From positions 15,069,012 to 15,124,011 of the forward strand of contig NC_135564.1 of NCBI RefSeq assembly GCF_964340395.1: a stretch of 55,000 nt of DNA, read 5' to 3'. Positions 17,886 through 28,225 of this stretch are shown here, piece by piece. The notes beneath the pieces were generated by a model. The model did not search any database. It was given only the letters and a program-made list of their open reading frames with translations, and was not told the DNA's origin. Position 1 is the first letter of the stretch, and every line of letters starts with the position of its first letter. Position numbers and translations under genes: made by a program. Origin of the DNA: Glandiceps talaboti. Lineage: Eukaryota > Hemichordata > Enteropneusta > Spengelidae.

Positions 17886-18857
17886 ATGGCGAATTCTACA
17901 AACGCAAGTTATGAAGAAATATTTCCGTACTCAACATTCAACCAGACCGAGATGCTGACGGGGTTTTGTTTCGAAAGTGATCAATATTTCTGGATTGGGC
18001 TACTGCTAGGGGGTGTCGGCATTTGTGGTAACCTGTTGTTCTTGTTTGTATGCTTGAGAGTACAATCCATGCGAACTATCACCAACTACTACCTTATCAA
18101 CTTGTCAGTGGCTGATATGCTTTGTGCGCTGGCAATTGACATATATTCCATCACATACATCTCAGGTGGAGATACTTTTCCAAGATATATGTATTGTGTG
18201 ATGAATATCACTTTAGAATTATTGATGACGACATCAATGCTCTCTGTCACTATGCTAAGTATCGAACGCTATGTAGCCGTCGTTAAACCTTTCCTGGCAA
18301 GGCGCTTTTCCACAAAGACTAAAACAAAGCTGATAATCGTGTTAATATGGATCCTTTCAACGACTTTAACCATCTCCACATGGGGTGTACTGTGTTTCTC
18401 TGACACGCTTCTGAAGCGATTTGCACGAGTAAACCACCTGTTTGAAGTGTTCTCCATGTTAACTTTAATGTTCATAAGTGTGTGCCTCGTGACAACTCTT
18501 TATAGTGTGATAGCCCATCACATGAAGAAAGTAAAAAGAGCGAGAGAAGCATTACGTACTACCAATCAGCAGAGAATGAACCATGAAAAGGCGGTACTCA
18601 GACTTTGTGCAGCCACGTCTGTGTTGTACTTTATATGCATGTTTCCAAAAATAACTCATCTATTCTTGGACATTTTGGCAGTGTATGAAATATACTATAT
18701 GTCCAACACGATTTCCATTTGTCTGAACAATTATTCTGTTATCTTGGTGATACTACATTCAGCTGCAAATCCAATACTGTACATTGTCTTAAGCGCTAAC
18801 TACAGACATGCATTTCAGATAACTCTGTGTAGGTGGAATTCCTTTTATAGGCAATAA
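17886..18857 (+). CDS. Class A (rhodopsin-family) peptide-receptor-like GPCR, copy 1
   Basis: An intronless 323-residue seven-helix receptor. I start at the ATG that opens MANSTNAS; the frame is open nine codons earlier but without ATG. The N terminus has sequons at N3, N6 and N19. Helix 1 carries C-G-N (N49), helix 2 LSVAD (D77), helix 3 ends in ERY at 127-129 (a DRY variant), helix 4 has W155, and helix 7 has NPILY at 295-299. C104 and C170 can form the usual helix 3 to loop 2 disulfide. Helix 6 has CMFP at 251-254, so the toggle Trp of CWxP is Met. Intracellular loop 3 is short and basic. It lies inverted to a close paralogue at 28.2 kb. The overall pattern suggests a peptide ligand; no specific family is claimed. 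Confidence 0.9.
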   Translation: MANSTNASYEEIFPYSTFNQTEMLTGFCFESDQYFWIGLLLGGVGICGNLLFLFVCLRVQSMRTITNYYLINLSVADMLCALAIDIYSITYISGGDTFPRYMYCVMNITLELLMTTSMLSVTMLSIERYVAVVKPFLARRFSTKTKTKLIIVLIWILSTTLTISTWGVLCFSDTLLKRFARVNHLFEVFSMLTLMFISVCLVTTLYSVIAHHMKKVKRAREALRTTNQQRMNHEKAVLRLCAATSVLYFICMFPKITHLFLDILAVYEIYYMSNTISICLNNYSVILVILHSAANPILYIVLSANYRHAFQITLCRWNSFYRQ

Positions 18858-19000
18858 GCAAATCTGAAGTACCTTTCTAATATCAACATTTTTTACTCAG
18901 AGTGTTGCCTCTTTTCCATGAGTATAATTACATATATAACCGTTTCCACATCTTCGAAGTGAGACGATTTGAGGAACTTAAATTAACTGTAGTACATAAA
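18858..19000 (+). other. 3' flank shared by the two GPCR copies
   Basis: Past the stop, GCAAATCTGAA, GTGTTGCCTCTTTTC, TTCGAAGTGAGA and GATTTGAGGAACTTAAAT match the reverse complement of about 28085-28225. The duplication therefore includes the 3' UTR and was not a coding-only copy. Confidence 0.75.
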
Positions 19001-19090
19001 CTCTTCCTAAATAAGAAAAAGTGTTGAAGTTTACCGTAAACATGTTATTTACTAACCATATTTGTATTACGGAATGAAGCTTTGAATTTG

Positions 19091-19096
19091 AATAAA
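19091..19096 (+). terminator. Poly(A) signal AATAAA for GPCR copy 1
   Basis: AATAAA 234 bases past the stop codon; reasonable 3' UTR length. Confidence 0.4.
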
Positions 19097-19099
19097 ATG

Positions 19100-21540
19100 T
19101 GAATGTTGGATGTATGCTGGAAGGTCAAATTATACCGAAAAGAGATTCGTGGGGAGCAGGAGAGCAACATGTCTTTAACTTACGGTAAACTGATCTGAGT
19201 CGTGGTAGAAATACTACGGAGATCTAATTGATTCAATTTAGTCTGGACTGCTGTAAGTGAAGGAGAACTAATCCAAAAGCTCTCGTATTGTTGGTTTCAG
19301 CATACATCATCTTCACCAAAAGTAATATTTTGAGTCCTTTGTGAGTTTTTCCACAGAATATAGTGTCCTGAGATTCTGGTACCTCTGAGAAGGTCTGGGT
19401 GCATCGAGTTTACCCTTGAATTTGGTCAATAGCCACACCACCAAAGACAAGTCGGTAACACTTGTAAACAAGATAACTTGTTGATTATCGAATTCAGATT
19501 AATACATAATTTTCCAATGGCGTGATCATCACTTGTCTTACCCATGGAAAATTTACATATGGCATGATTTTAAATCTCGGTCTTAAATACATCTAAGTGA
19601 AAGATCGTCTTTCATAACAAATTCATATATAAGAACACATGACGTCATTCAGACTAGGTATGAGAATGTAACTGTGAATAAAGTTATTCCGGTCCTACTC
19701 AGATTTTGATTTACAACACAACTGTTGGTGTGTGGTGTCCCTCTCTCTGCCTTAGTGTAAAAGCCTACGCGTGAGTTGCGATACCTGTGTGGCTAATTCC
19801 TAACTTAGACAAACTCGTTTGATCCTGGTACCCTAAGGAGATAGTTAGAATGGAGAATCATTTACGTTCTGTTGATCTACCAATTAGACAACCAATCAAC
19901 CAAGACACCGAAACTTAATATGAGGCAATCCCCTGAACGTAGCACTGGTGGTGAATCCAGGGCTTGTCAAGAGTAACATCGCGAAGTATGCGAAAAGCTG
20001 CATGACTTTAAAATCTGTAATTATCGTACTGGGCAATATCTAAAACTCACCCATGGGGGCAATACTTATTAGTTGGGGATTTACACGTGACGCTTGTCAG
20101 TGAACTCATCATCATCATCTGTACAATTATCACAATGCTTCCACAACAGCTTCATATGTATAATTCATACATATCATCACATCGCATATTCACAAACAAT
20201 CCTGTTACTGCGTTTATTCTAAACAGAATACTATTACAGTAAAAGCAAGTCATAATCAGCAATTGGTGCTTGGCCTCAATTTACGCGTAAAGACTGTGTG
20301 GATTTGTTGGGCTATCATGAAATATAAAATTCTCAGTTACTCTAAATTACCATGAACTCTGTGTTACGTCACGATTTTATGGTAACACTTATCAAATTGT
20401 GTTAAGTGAATCTTGAAGTCGAAGAATTCACATGAGAACAAGTCTTTTTATTGATTACCTACCATACTATATTACATGAGTTAAGTACAAACGCATGTGA
20501 TCCAATGACATTTTAAAGTATCAGTGGTGGATAATCACTATCAAACTATTAAAGTTCACGCGAATCTCTTACATGTATCAGTTTGTTTATGTCTGTGAAA
20601 GTTAGTCTAGTCATATCATGTTGTCTGTCTGGTCCTAAAATAAACTTTCAGTGTACGGATTATATGTTGAGACCCCACAACAGGACAACACAACGAAAAA
20701 CATACACACGACTTTCAAGTCTGCACTGAATAATTACAACATATGTGATCGTGGAGTTTGTATTTTAGCAACTCCGTTTAAAATCATTTGCTTGGGTGTG
20801 TACGGTGCTGACAAATTGGGAGAATTTTTCGAAATATGTTGAACGGGAAAACTTCAACTTTTTAATACCTAGAAAATTGGCTCTGAATTTGAAGGTGCCG
20901 AAAAAGTCTACTTCTTATCAGTACCAAACTAACAAACACTGACATAAAAGCAACACCGGGTCCCTCTGATGTAGGTTCACTGAACTATCTTTCTTATCAG
21001 TTTGTTTATGTCTGTGAAATTTAGTCATATCATGTTGTAACATAAAATTCGGGTGTAAGTTTATATATTGATTTTGAATTTGGCGCTAAAAGTTGAATTC
21101 GATCGTTGGTAGCCTAGGCTTTAACATATACCATCCACCAAGGGTCTATGAAGTCACCAATTTCACAAAATGTTGTCCACATAGTCTTTACTTTAGTGAC
21201 GTGGAGAGACATTTGTTTTGTCACATCCACAGACTTCCAATTATGTAACTATTTGTTGACGATTGTCTTAACTCCCATATTGAAATAAACGACATCTACT
21301 TGAACGTTTCATCATTACACATATTACTCTCACTATAGGACACAACACTGATTACCTGTAAACTATGTACACTTGTTTTTGATGCCACGAAAAGGAAAAT
21401 CAGCTGATTGCATAATTAATATGACGTAGATGTAGCTGTCAGATCACCGATTGTTTTGAAGGTACACAATGCGTACCAGTGAGAAAATCATATGTGGTGT
21501 CCACCCACATGTAGTAGTATAAGCTATAGCATCTAGCACT
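19100..21540. other. Intergenic with a 45-bp direct repeat
   Basis: No gene supported. The segment TATCAGTTTGTTTATGTCTG plus its continuation through TCATATCATGTTGT occurs at 20576-20624 and again at 20995-21038 (five bases shorter), about 420 bp apart. A TGACGTCA octamer is at 19640-19647. Confidence 0.45.
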
Positions 21541-21548
21541 ACTCCACG

Positions 21549-21800
21549 TCAAAGGATGATTGGAGCCTTTCTAAGTGGCATTGACCCGCTTCTCCGGAAA
21601 TACTCAGACAACTCCTCTTGTTTAGATATCAAAACCGAGTCCACAATGAAATTGAAGTTTTTTCGATCAAAAGATTGCGAAATATTCTCCCAAATTGTCA
21701 GCACCGTACACACACAAGCGCGTGAGTTTAAACGGATGACGTCGGTGAGAGTCTCGATAATATCATCAAAGCTGACCAGGCTCATAATATAAGGTATCAA
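21549..21800 (-). CDS. Candidate coding exon, unidentified
   Basis: An open minus-strand frame ending in TGA reads like real protein: FDDIIETLTDVIRLNS, VCTVLTIWENI, FIVDSVLISKQEELSEYF. The hydrophobic/polar alternation resembles the periplasmic-binding-like ligand domain of receptors such as ionotropic glutamate receptors, but I cannot name a family. No convincing acceptor, donor or partner exon was found. It could be a remnant or a short single-exon gene. Confidence 0.25.
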   Translation of the reverse strand: MIPYIMSLVSFDDIIETLTDVIRLNSRACVCTVLTIWENISQSFDRKNFNFIVDSVLISKQEELSEYFRRSGSMPLRKAPIIL

Positions 21801-22213
21801 GTCAACAGGCTATTTGCAATTTTTATTTTAATAAATATTTGAAACACAAATGTGTACTTTTTTTCTTTTCTGAAATCCTAGTAAGTGATTGCGAAAAAAG
21901 TAGTGAGATTGCGTATAACTCGTACAGTCCCTTGGGACACTATCCGTGGTAACTGGGGGAAAAATGACATTATCATTCACAGAATCTGAAATTTCAAAAA
22001 CATTTGAAGATTATGAGAAAAAAACTCCCAAGTGACTCTTGCCAGTCAAGGTATCAACATACAAACGTGTATGATAATCTTATGGTCATACACACGTACA
22101 CGTACGTACTCAATAAAGTTAAAAGGGTCTTTTTCAACCACATTTAATTTCTGACGATCTGCTTCATCAATCCAGGTTTGAGTTTAAGGAAATATTCGTT
22201 CCTGATCGACGAG

Positions 22214-22330
22214 TAAAGGCCATGCGAACTATCACCAACTACTATCTCATCAACTTGATGCTTTATTTGCTGGGACCCGGAATAATTTTCACCAGGTACA
22301 TTTTACATCGACGATTACACGATGACTTAT
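22214..22330 (+). pseudogene. GPCR fragment (helix 2 region), decayed copy of the paralogues
   Basis: About 115 bp closely match the coding sequence of the 28.2 kb GPCR from intracellular loop 1 to the end of helix 2 (MRTITNYYLINL ... MLYLLGPGIIF). The 12 bases encoding SVAD are missing, so the conserved helix-2 Asp is lost. No other receptor helices surround it. It is a scrap, not a gene. Confidence 0.85.
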
Positions 22331-23029
22331 ATTCCATGAGCGCAGTCACTGCAACAATACAACAGTTACGGTTAGTGTCCCAAGGAACTGTACAAGTTCT
22401 ACACGATCTCACCACTTTTTCGCAATCACTTATTCGGATGACTATTTCACATACAAGAAAAACAGTATACATTTGTGTTTCAAATATTTATTAAAATAAA
22501 AGATTGAAAATAGCCTGTAGACTTGAGCAAGTCTACATTGTACATTATATGATGACCGTGGTCAGCTTTGATTGTATCATCGAGACTGTCACTCTGTCAG
22601 ACTGGCAATGTTGTATCAAACACCCAATGAAGGGCGCGTAAAATGTCATTTGCAGTGTTTATTTGATGTCTGTATGGTGGCATGTGTAGTTTATTTCAGA
22701 CAAAATGTAGCGAGAAGCTGCACTCATTCAATCTTGCTATCTTACAGTGTAGCATGTCCAGTTTCTGGTTGGTTTGTGTGTGGTTGCATCAAACAGAAAA
22801 GCTGTATGTTATGTTGAAATTGACCATACCTACCATTTATCACTCGTCTTGCTTACGGTTGTGAATTTGGAGCCGTGAATTCTTACAATATGTGACTATA
22901 AGGACATATTTCGACCTGAACGTGTCTAGTTTCTGATCAAGGAAACAGTGATATTATTAAAGCAAGAAGTATGTGAGGTATGCTTTACTACATACCACAG
23001 GCATGACAGCGACTCTTGTTGTAAATGGT
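22331..23029. other. Intergenic, no gene seen
   Basis: Nothing recognisable beyond short random frames. Confidence 0.4.
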
Positions 23030-24790
23030 TACTCAAAATTATATCCATTGTCAACATAATAAGCAAACATATCTACAATTTATAATACAAAATAATAGGA
23101 AATCGAAACGAGAAACATGTCTCTCATTCACTGAATTGATTCGTATGTTATTAGGCAGAGGAATTACCATATGATAGATTAAAGCAGAATTCCGGAAATC
23201 GTATTTCTGGTCAGCAAAGTTAGCGAAAACTTGCTGACAACATTATGTCTGACAAACTTCTATTGGCTGACGAGGGCGTGGGCGAGAAAAAAACCCATTG
23301 CTTTGAAGGCCAAATTCTGAGACTCATCACCCGTAATAGTCACTTGAAATTATGCCTCTGGAATGCTCAGTCAGTTCAGAACAAGTCATCAGAGATATCT
23401 GACTACATAGTCGAACACAATATCGATGCACTAGCTATAACTGAGTCATGGTTAAAAGACTCAGGAGATGAAGCAATCATCAGTGAAGTAACGCCAGCTA
23501 GCTACTCATTCAGACATTGTCCTCGTGCTAAATCAACGGGTGGAGGCATTGCACTTATATACAAGTCAACCATCAATATCACATCATGGAAATTGCTATC
23601 TAATGTCACATGCTTTGAAGCCATAGAAACCAATATATGTGGTAATGGTCATTTACCGACCGCCTCCAAACACCAAAAATAAACTCACTGTAAATCGATT
23701 CCACAATGAATTAGGATATCTTCTAGAAACAACTGCATCATATGCAGGTAACCTTGTCATACTCGGTGACATCAATTTCCACTGGGAGAAGACATCAGAA
23801 CCAGAAAGTCAGAATTTCAAGGATCTCATCGAATCGTTCAACCTCAAGCAATTTGTAATTGAACCTACACATTCTCGCGGCCATACCTTGGATCTGATAT
23901 TTACAAATACTGATTCTGTAATTCAATCCACAGTCATTGACAAACCTTATCTTTCTGATCATTTCCCTAGCCACATAAATCTGTTGCTGCCTAAACCACC
24001 ATTACTTCAAACCAAAGTTACCTATCGTCGTGCAGGTGCCATTGCACTGGACAAATTCAAAGAAGACATTGCAGCCATTTCCATGCAATCTTCCCGGGAT
24101 GATGTACAAACTAGACTGCCGTTATCAATTATAACTTTCATCTGAAAGATGTATTCAACAAGCACGCACCTCTCAAAAGTCGCTTTAAAACCCATCGTCC
24201 TGACTGGAAATGGTATACTGTCGATATTCTATCTGCGGAAAAGCAACGTCGCTCCCCCGAACGTAAATGGCGGAACGAACAGCTTGAAATTAATCAACAA
24301 CTTTATCGTGAGCAGTGCAATAAAGTCAACAAGTTAATCCGCCAGGTGAAAATCACACATTACAAAGACCTTATTGAGCAAAATAGCCATGATCAGAAAG
24401 CCCGTTTCCGTTTTGTTTCAAACCTCATCCAAGGTAAATCACCAAACTTACCAACATTTTCTTCTGCCAAACACTTGCCGATAATTTCAGCCATTTCTTT
24501 ACTGAGAAAATTGAGAACATTCGTATGAACTTGGATTCTTACTCTACCAGTCAACCAACTATCCGCCTATCCTACCAACCCTCGACTATGTTATCGTCGT
24601 TTACGCCTACTACAGATGAAGAAATCAAAAAAAGCATAATGGCATCCCCGTCAAAGTCATGTAGTTTCGACCCAGCCTCCTTAAAAAAAGGACCCACTGG
24701 TACCTGCAATAAATACTATTATCAACATTTCACTTCAAACTGGTGTTACTTTTTTTTATCTTCGCAAACAGCTGACAGATCAAGTAACTA
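23030..24790 (+). mobile_element. CR1/L2-like LINE, 5' part with endonuclease
   Basis: A degenerate non-LTR retrotransposon. From about 23349 an apurinic/apyrimidinic-type endonuclease domain can be followed through LCLWNAQSVQNK, ITESWL, GGGIALIYK, YRPPPN, LVILGDINFHWE and SDHFPSHINL. The linker before the reverse transcriptase follows at 24149-24790 (FFTEKIENIR, TDEEIKKSIMASPSKSCSFDP, IINISLQTGV), broken by frameshifts. The first 290 bases (23030-23319) are repeated in inverse orientation at 31758-32075. The catalytic core of the reverse transcriptase is absent. Confidence 0.85.
23245..24145 (+). pseudogene. LINE endonuclease ORF, frameshifted
   Basis: The frame opens at ATG 23245 (MSDKLLLADEG) and shifts near 23640-23680, where the reading passes to the frame starting VMVIYRPPPN. 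It then runs to a stop at 24145. Signature segments of LINE endonucleases are present (GDINFH, SDHFP), so the element was once coding; it cannot make a full protein now. An alternative is a recently active copy with an assembly indel. Confidence 0.8.
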
Positions 24791-26014
24791 CACTCGAATC
24801 ACTCTCATATCTCACGTCGTATGTACCGACTCAACTTCTGTACCGGGATCACTACTTGAACCTTTGGGAATTATCTCAGACTACACACAGTTCATGTTCA
24901 AGCCAAGTCTACACTAGACCCATGGCAAGCACCTAGCATATGCCTAGTTCATTGACTTATCCTGAACCGAAGTGCCTGCCTGCTAGTTCCAAGTGTAATC
25001 TTTATTGTCCTTAAAGTCCAACTTTACATAACGCATGTGTATGGCCAAATAAGCTACACTTTCAAAGAAACATATGATAGAAATATACAAAATGAATACA
25101 ACAGAAATAGACAATTGTTATCCGATGTGGACCATGGAAATAGTTCAGCGGAACTAGTCTTGTCCTATGGTCAATACATTTTTCTACATTTCAAATCGAT
25201 AATGGGATGCACAAGAAAAGTAAATCAAAAGTACACACACACACACACACCTCTGTATACATAACTCAATGATGTAAAGTGTTCAAAGTTGAAACAAATG
25301 TACTCAATCGCATAAACATACACACAGCAATATACACATATGTATGTATACACATAACTCAAAAATGAAAAGTGCTTACAATACAAGGACAGTACAGATG
25401 AGGTGAGAAGCAATACAAATACAACCAGATTTAAACTGAATGCCTTCCGTAAGGGCAAAGTTTTGAGATTGTCATTCCTACAGACAATTGTTGGAATACA
25501 ACAGAACATATGCAATAAGTTATTTTTTCTCATTGATTGCTATTTGCTCATTGCTGTTAGTGATCTCCTGGCCAACGACAACATGTAATGTGAAGTTTTA
25601 TAGAACGTTGTAGCATAGCACTCACCGTAGAAAGAGTTTTAATGGCCAACAATTTTTTTCTGATTAGCGCCCGTCACTTAAGTACCCTTCCCGCGTTAAT
25701 TTTTCCGTAAGCCAATTCAGTCTGCAGATGAAAGGGAAACACAAAAAAGTAACTCTCACTACATTAATTGCCACCAGTGAAGACAACTGCAAAACTAATC
25801 ATGAACTAGCCTATGACATATGCCCCACACACACACTTGCTGTAAAGTACTAAATAAAAGAAAAGTAACTGCAATGATAAGTAGATTGATTAACATTTGT
25901 TGAGAATGTAAAAATCGCATCGTCGCACCACTTTAGACAACATTTCCCTTATGGGAGGCATTCGGTTTAAATCTGGTTGTAAGTTGCTATAACTCATTTG
26001 GAGTATGACTGAGT
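24791..26014. other. Stretch between the two LINE pieces
   Basis: About 1.2 kb where the LINE reverse transcriptase core should be. It holds no recognisable reverse transcriptase. It contains a dispersed repeat at 25655-25885 (annotated separately) and a (CA)n tract near 25234-25250. Either the core was deleted and replaced, or unrelated DNA was inserted. Confidence 0.5.
25655..25885 (-). repeat. Dispersed repeat, copy 2 (inverted relative to 12.8 kb)
   Basis: The reverse complement matches 12826-13010 through GCAGTTACT, TTTAGTACTTTA, CAGTTGTCTTCACTG and a CGCGGG/ACTTAAGTGA segment, at roughly three-quarters identity by eye. Confidence 0.7.
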
Positions 26015-26690
26015 ACTTTATATCTAAAGGACTGTCTGGTAGACATTAAATTGGATGACCATAAACAAGTTACAGCTTAATGACGGGAAAACTGAAACAT
26101 TCATCCAAGATTAGACCGCTGCGCCTTCCACTATTAAAAGTATACATGTTGGATCAAGCACAATTCAACCATCTACCTCCGCTCGCAACACTGGGTTTAC
26201 ATTCGATACCACACATGATTTTAAGCAACACATTATTCGAACCTGTAGGAATTTTTATCTACATTTATGTCGTATTGGCTTCATTCGGAAATACCTCTCT
26301 CAAGATGCCTGTAAGAAACTTGTATACTCTACCAACTCCTCACAATTAGACTAAGCCAATGCCCTCTTGTTCGGACTACCACATGTGCACATTAGTCTTT
26401 TGCAAAGAGCACAGAACTCCTGATGTATCTCCATTGGCTTCCGGTAACCTTCAGAATTCAGTATAAAATTCTATTTCTCACCTATAAATCATTAAATGGT
26501 CTCGCCCCTCAATATCTTTCTGAACTTATTGTAGTTAAAACCCCTACAAGATCTTTGCGCTCAAGTCATCATACACAACTCAAGGTTTCCAGAGCAAGAC
26601 TCATTCTGTTTCCATGGAAGCCACTCTCCAATTTCAGATAATCTGTCTTACAATGGATAGCACTGGTATATATATGCAAAAAGTAAGGAA
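26015..26690 (+). mobile_element. LINE 3' part: reverse transcriptase C-terminal (thumb) region
   Basis: Frameshifted remnants read DCLVDIK, then WMTINKLQLNDGKTETF at 26052, QRAQNS near 26405, then LHWLPVTFRIQYKILFLTYK, LNGLAPQYLSEL and TRSLRSSHHTQL up to about 26640. This order is the standard end of CR1/L2/Jockey-type reverse transcriptases. It probably belongs to the same insertion as 23030-24790. No poly(A) or simple-repeat tail is obvious. Confidence 0.85.
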
Positions 26691-27200
26691 TTTGTTTGTA
26701 AAAAAAATTTCTTCAAATTTTACATCAATTTTGCCTAATAATGCATAATATGGTGATTTAGGTTACCATGGCAACAGATGTTCCTAAAATGATAACTATT
26801 TTTGAACTCAGCATAACAAACTACACTAGATAGGGTGGTCAATATGCAAATAAACTATGTTATAAGTAGATTTATCATGTTATTTTCCAGATATGTAGGT
26901 GTTTATCCAACACAACATTTTTTACTCTACTCTATATTTCCATGGAAACAGCTGTCCTATTTTAGGCAATTTGTGTTACAACAGATAGCCCCATGTCATA
27001 CATGTCAAAAACAAGGAAATTTTTTCATTAATTTTCATTTTTTTCCCATGTTTTTTTTGTCAAATTTTGGAAAAAATCATCCACATATTATGCTGATATT
27101 GGTTACCATGGCAACGAATGTTAGTGTAATGGCCCCCTTTTTTGAACTCAGCATACAAAACTGCTCCAGTTAGGGTGGTTAATATTCAAATAAACTCGAT
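26650..27200 (+). repeat. Two tandem copies of an approximately 330-bp non-coding unit
   Basis: Unit 1 (about 26645-26865) and unit 2 (about 26970-27195) share ACAATGGATAGC/ACAACAGATAGC, GGTTACCATGGCAAC, TTTTTGAACTCAGCATA and AGGGTGGT(C/T)AATAT followed by CAAATAAACT. They follow the LINE end directly, so they may be its 3' UTR or a separate element. Unit 1 contains a POU-type ATGCAAAT octamer. Confidence 0.8.
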
Positions 27201-27247
27201 TATTATAAAAATTATTATTATTATATAATATTATTTAATTATTATTT

Positions 27248-27509
27248 AATGTGTATTTATAACGCACTTATTCTCGTGGGAGCGTCAGGAACTAAAAATT
27301 TAATGATTACCCTGGCACTGATCTACAGTGGTAAAATGACCCTTTAACTTTCGCAACGCCCTGAGGAGCATACATTACATTCTCTGTAATCGTATACAAT
27401 GAAATGGGAAATCCACTCTAGGAAATAAAGGCTTTTTTATGAACTTTGGGTTCTGGAGAGTCTTGTCATGATTTTACACGTACACCACTTATAAATATTA
27501 CATGCTATT
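27248..27509 (+). repeat. Left arm of a long inverted repeat around GPCR copy 2
   Basis: It matches the reverse complement of 29635-29895 along its length: AATGTGTATTTATAA, ATGATTACCC, GATCTACAGTGGT, GCAACGCCCTGAGGAGCATA, GGGTTCTGGAGAGTC and TTTTACACGTACACC. Identity is about 85 percent by eye. Related sequence is in the foldback element at 34.1 kb. Confidence 0.85.
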
Positions 27510-27864
27510 TCATAAAGTAATATAATAACGTTAAGAGTTGTCCCCTATTTACAGATCTCTGATGTGGGTCACATTGCATCATGGGAATCGATAGACATCT
27601 TTATGCAATGGTTGAACAATGAATATTCATGTCCCCTTAGAGACTAACTTAAGTGAAACCTTCCACTTCCTTCGCCTGTCCAGTCTCCCTTATTCCGTCT
27701 CCGTCTCTGATCTGACCATTTAACTTAATTGTACGCCCACCGGTTATTTAATTACCACCATTAAGATTCAACATGTTTTTTCTTTCATTTCGTACAACAC
27801 ACACAACATGAACGAATTGAGTTGTCTTTCATATTTTATTAAGTTTATTACATGCTCTATCTTA

Positions 27865-27865
<1 letters not shown>
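27510..27865. other. Repeat remnant and unique sequence downstream of GPCR copy 2
   Basis: CAATGGTTGAACAATGAATATTCATG near 27608 matches the inner palindrome of the 34.1 kb foldback element. Otherwise no gene. AATAAA on the minus strand at 27835-27840 could serve the GPCR. Confidence 0.5.
27835..27840 (-). terminator. Possible poly(A) signal for GPCR copy 2
   Basis: TTTATT on plus is AATAAA on minus, 385 bases past the stop, beyond an intervening (TA)n tract. Weak call. Confidence 0.25.

Positions 27866-27868
<3 letters not shown>

Positions 27869-27941
<73 letters not shown>
27869..27941. repeat. (TA)n microsatellite
   Basis: About 70 bp of TA in the 3' flank of GPCR copy 2. Confidence 0.95.
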
Positions 27942-27944
<3 letters not shown>

Positions 27945-28225
27945 GTAATGTATATATAAATTATGTAAAGATATACGCATATACATATATACACAGACAA
28001 ACACACACATATATAATTATGTATATTATAGGTATATAATTGTGTGTGTAATCAATACATGCTATAAATTGACCTCAATTCATAAACAAATTTACAAGTA
28101 TTTAAGTTCCTCAAATCTTCTCACTTCGAAGGTGTGGAAACTGTGGAAGTATACTCACCCTCGAAAAGAGGCAACACTCAAAGTAAAACATAAATATTAA
28201 TATTAGAATGATATTTCAGATTTGC

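Noticed and set aside
22263-22472. Minus-strand frame over the GPCR scrap
   Set aside because: Antisense of the pseudogene fragment; no independent evidence.
24346-24917. Separate short plus frames treated as genes
   Set aside because: They are frameshifted pieces of the LINE linker region.
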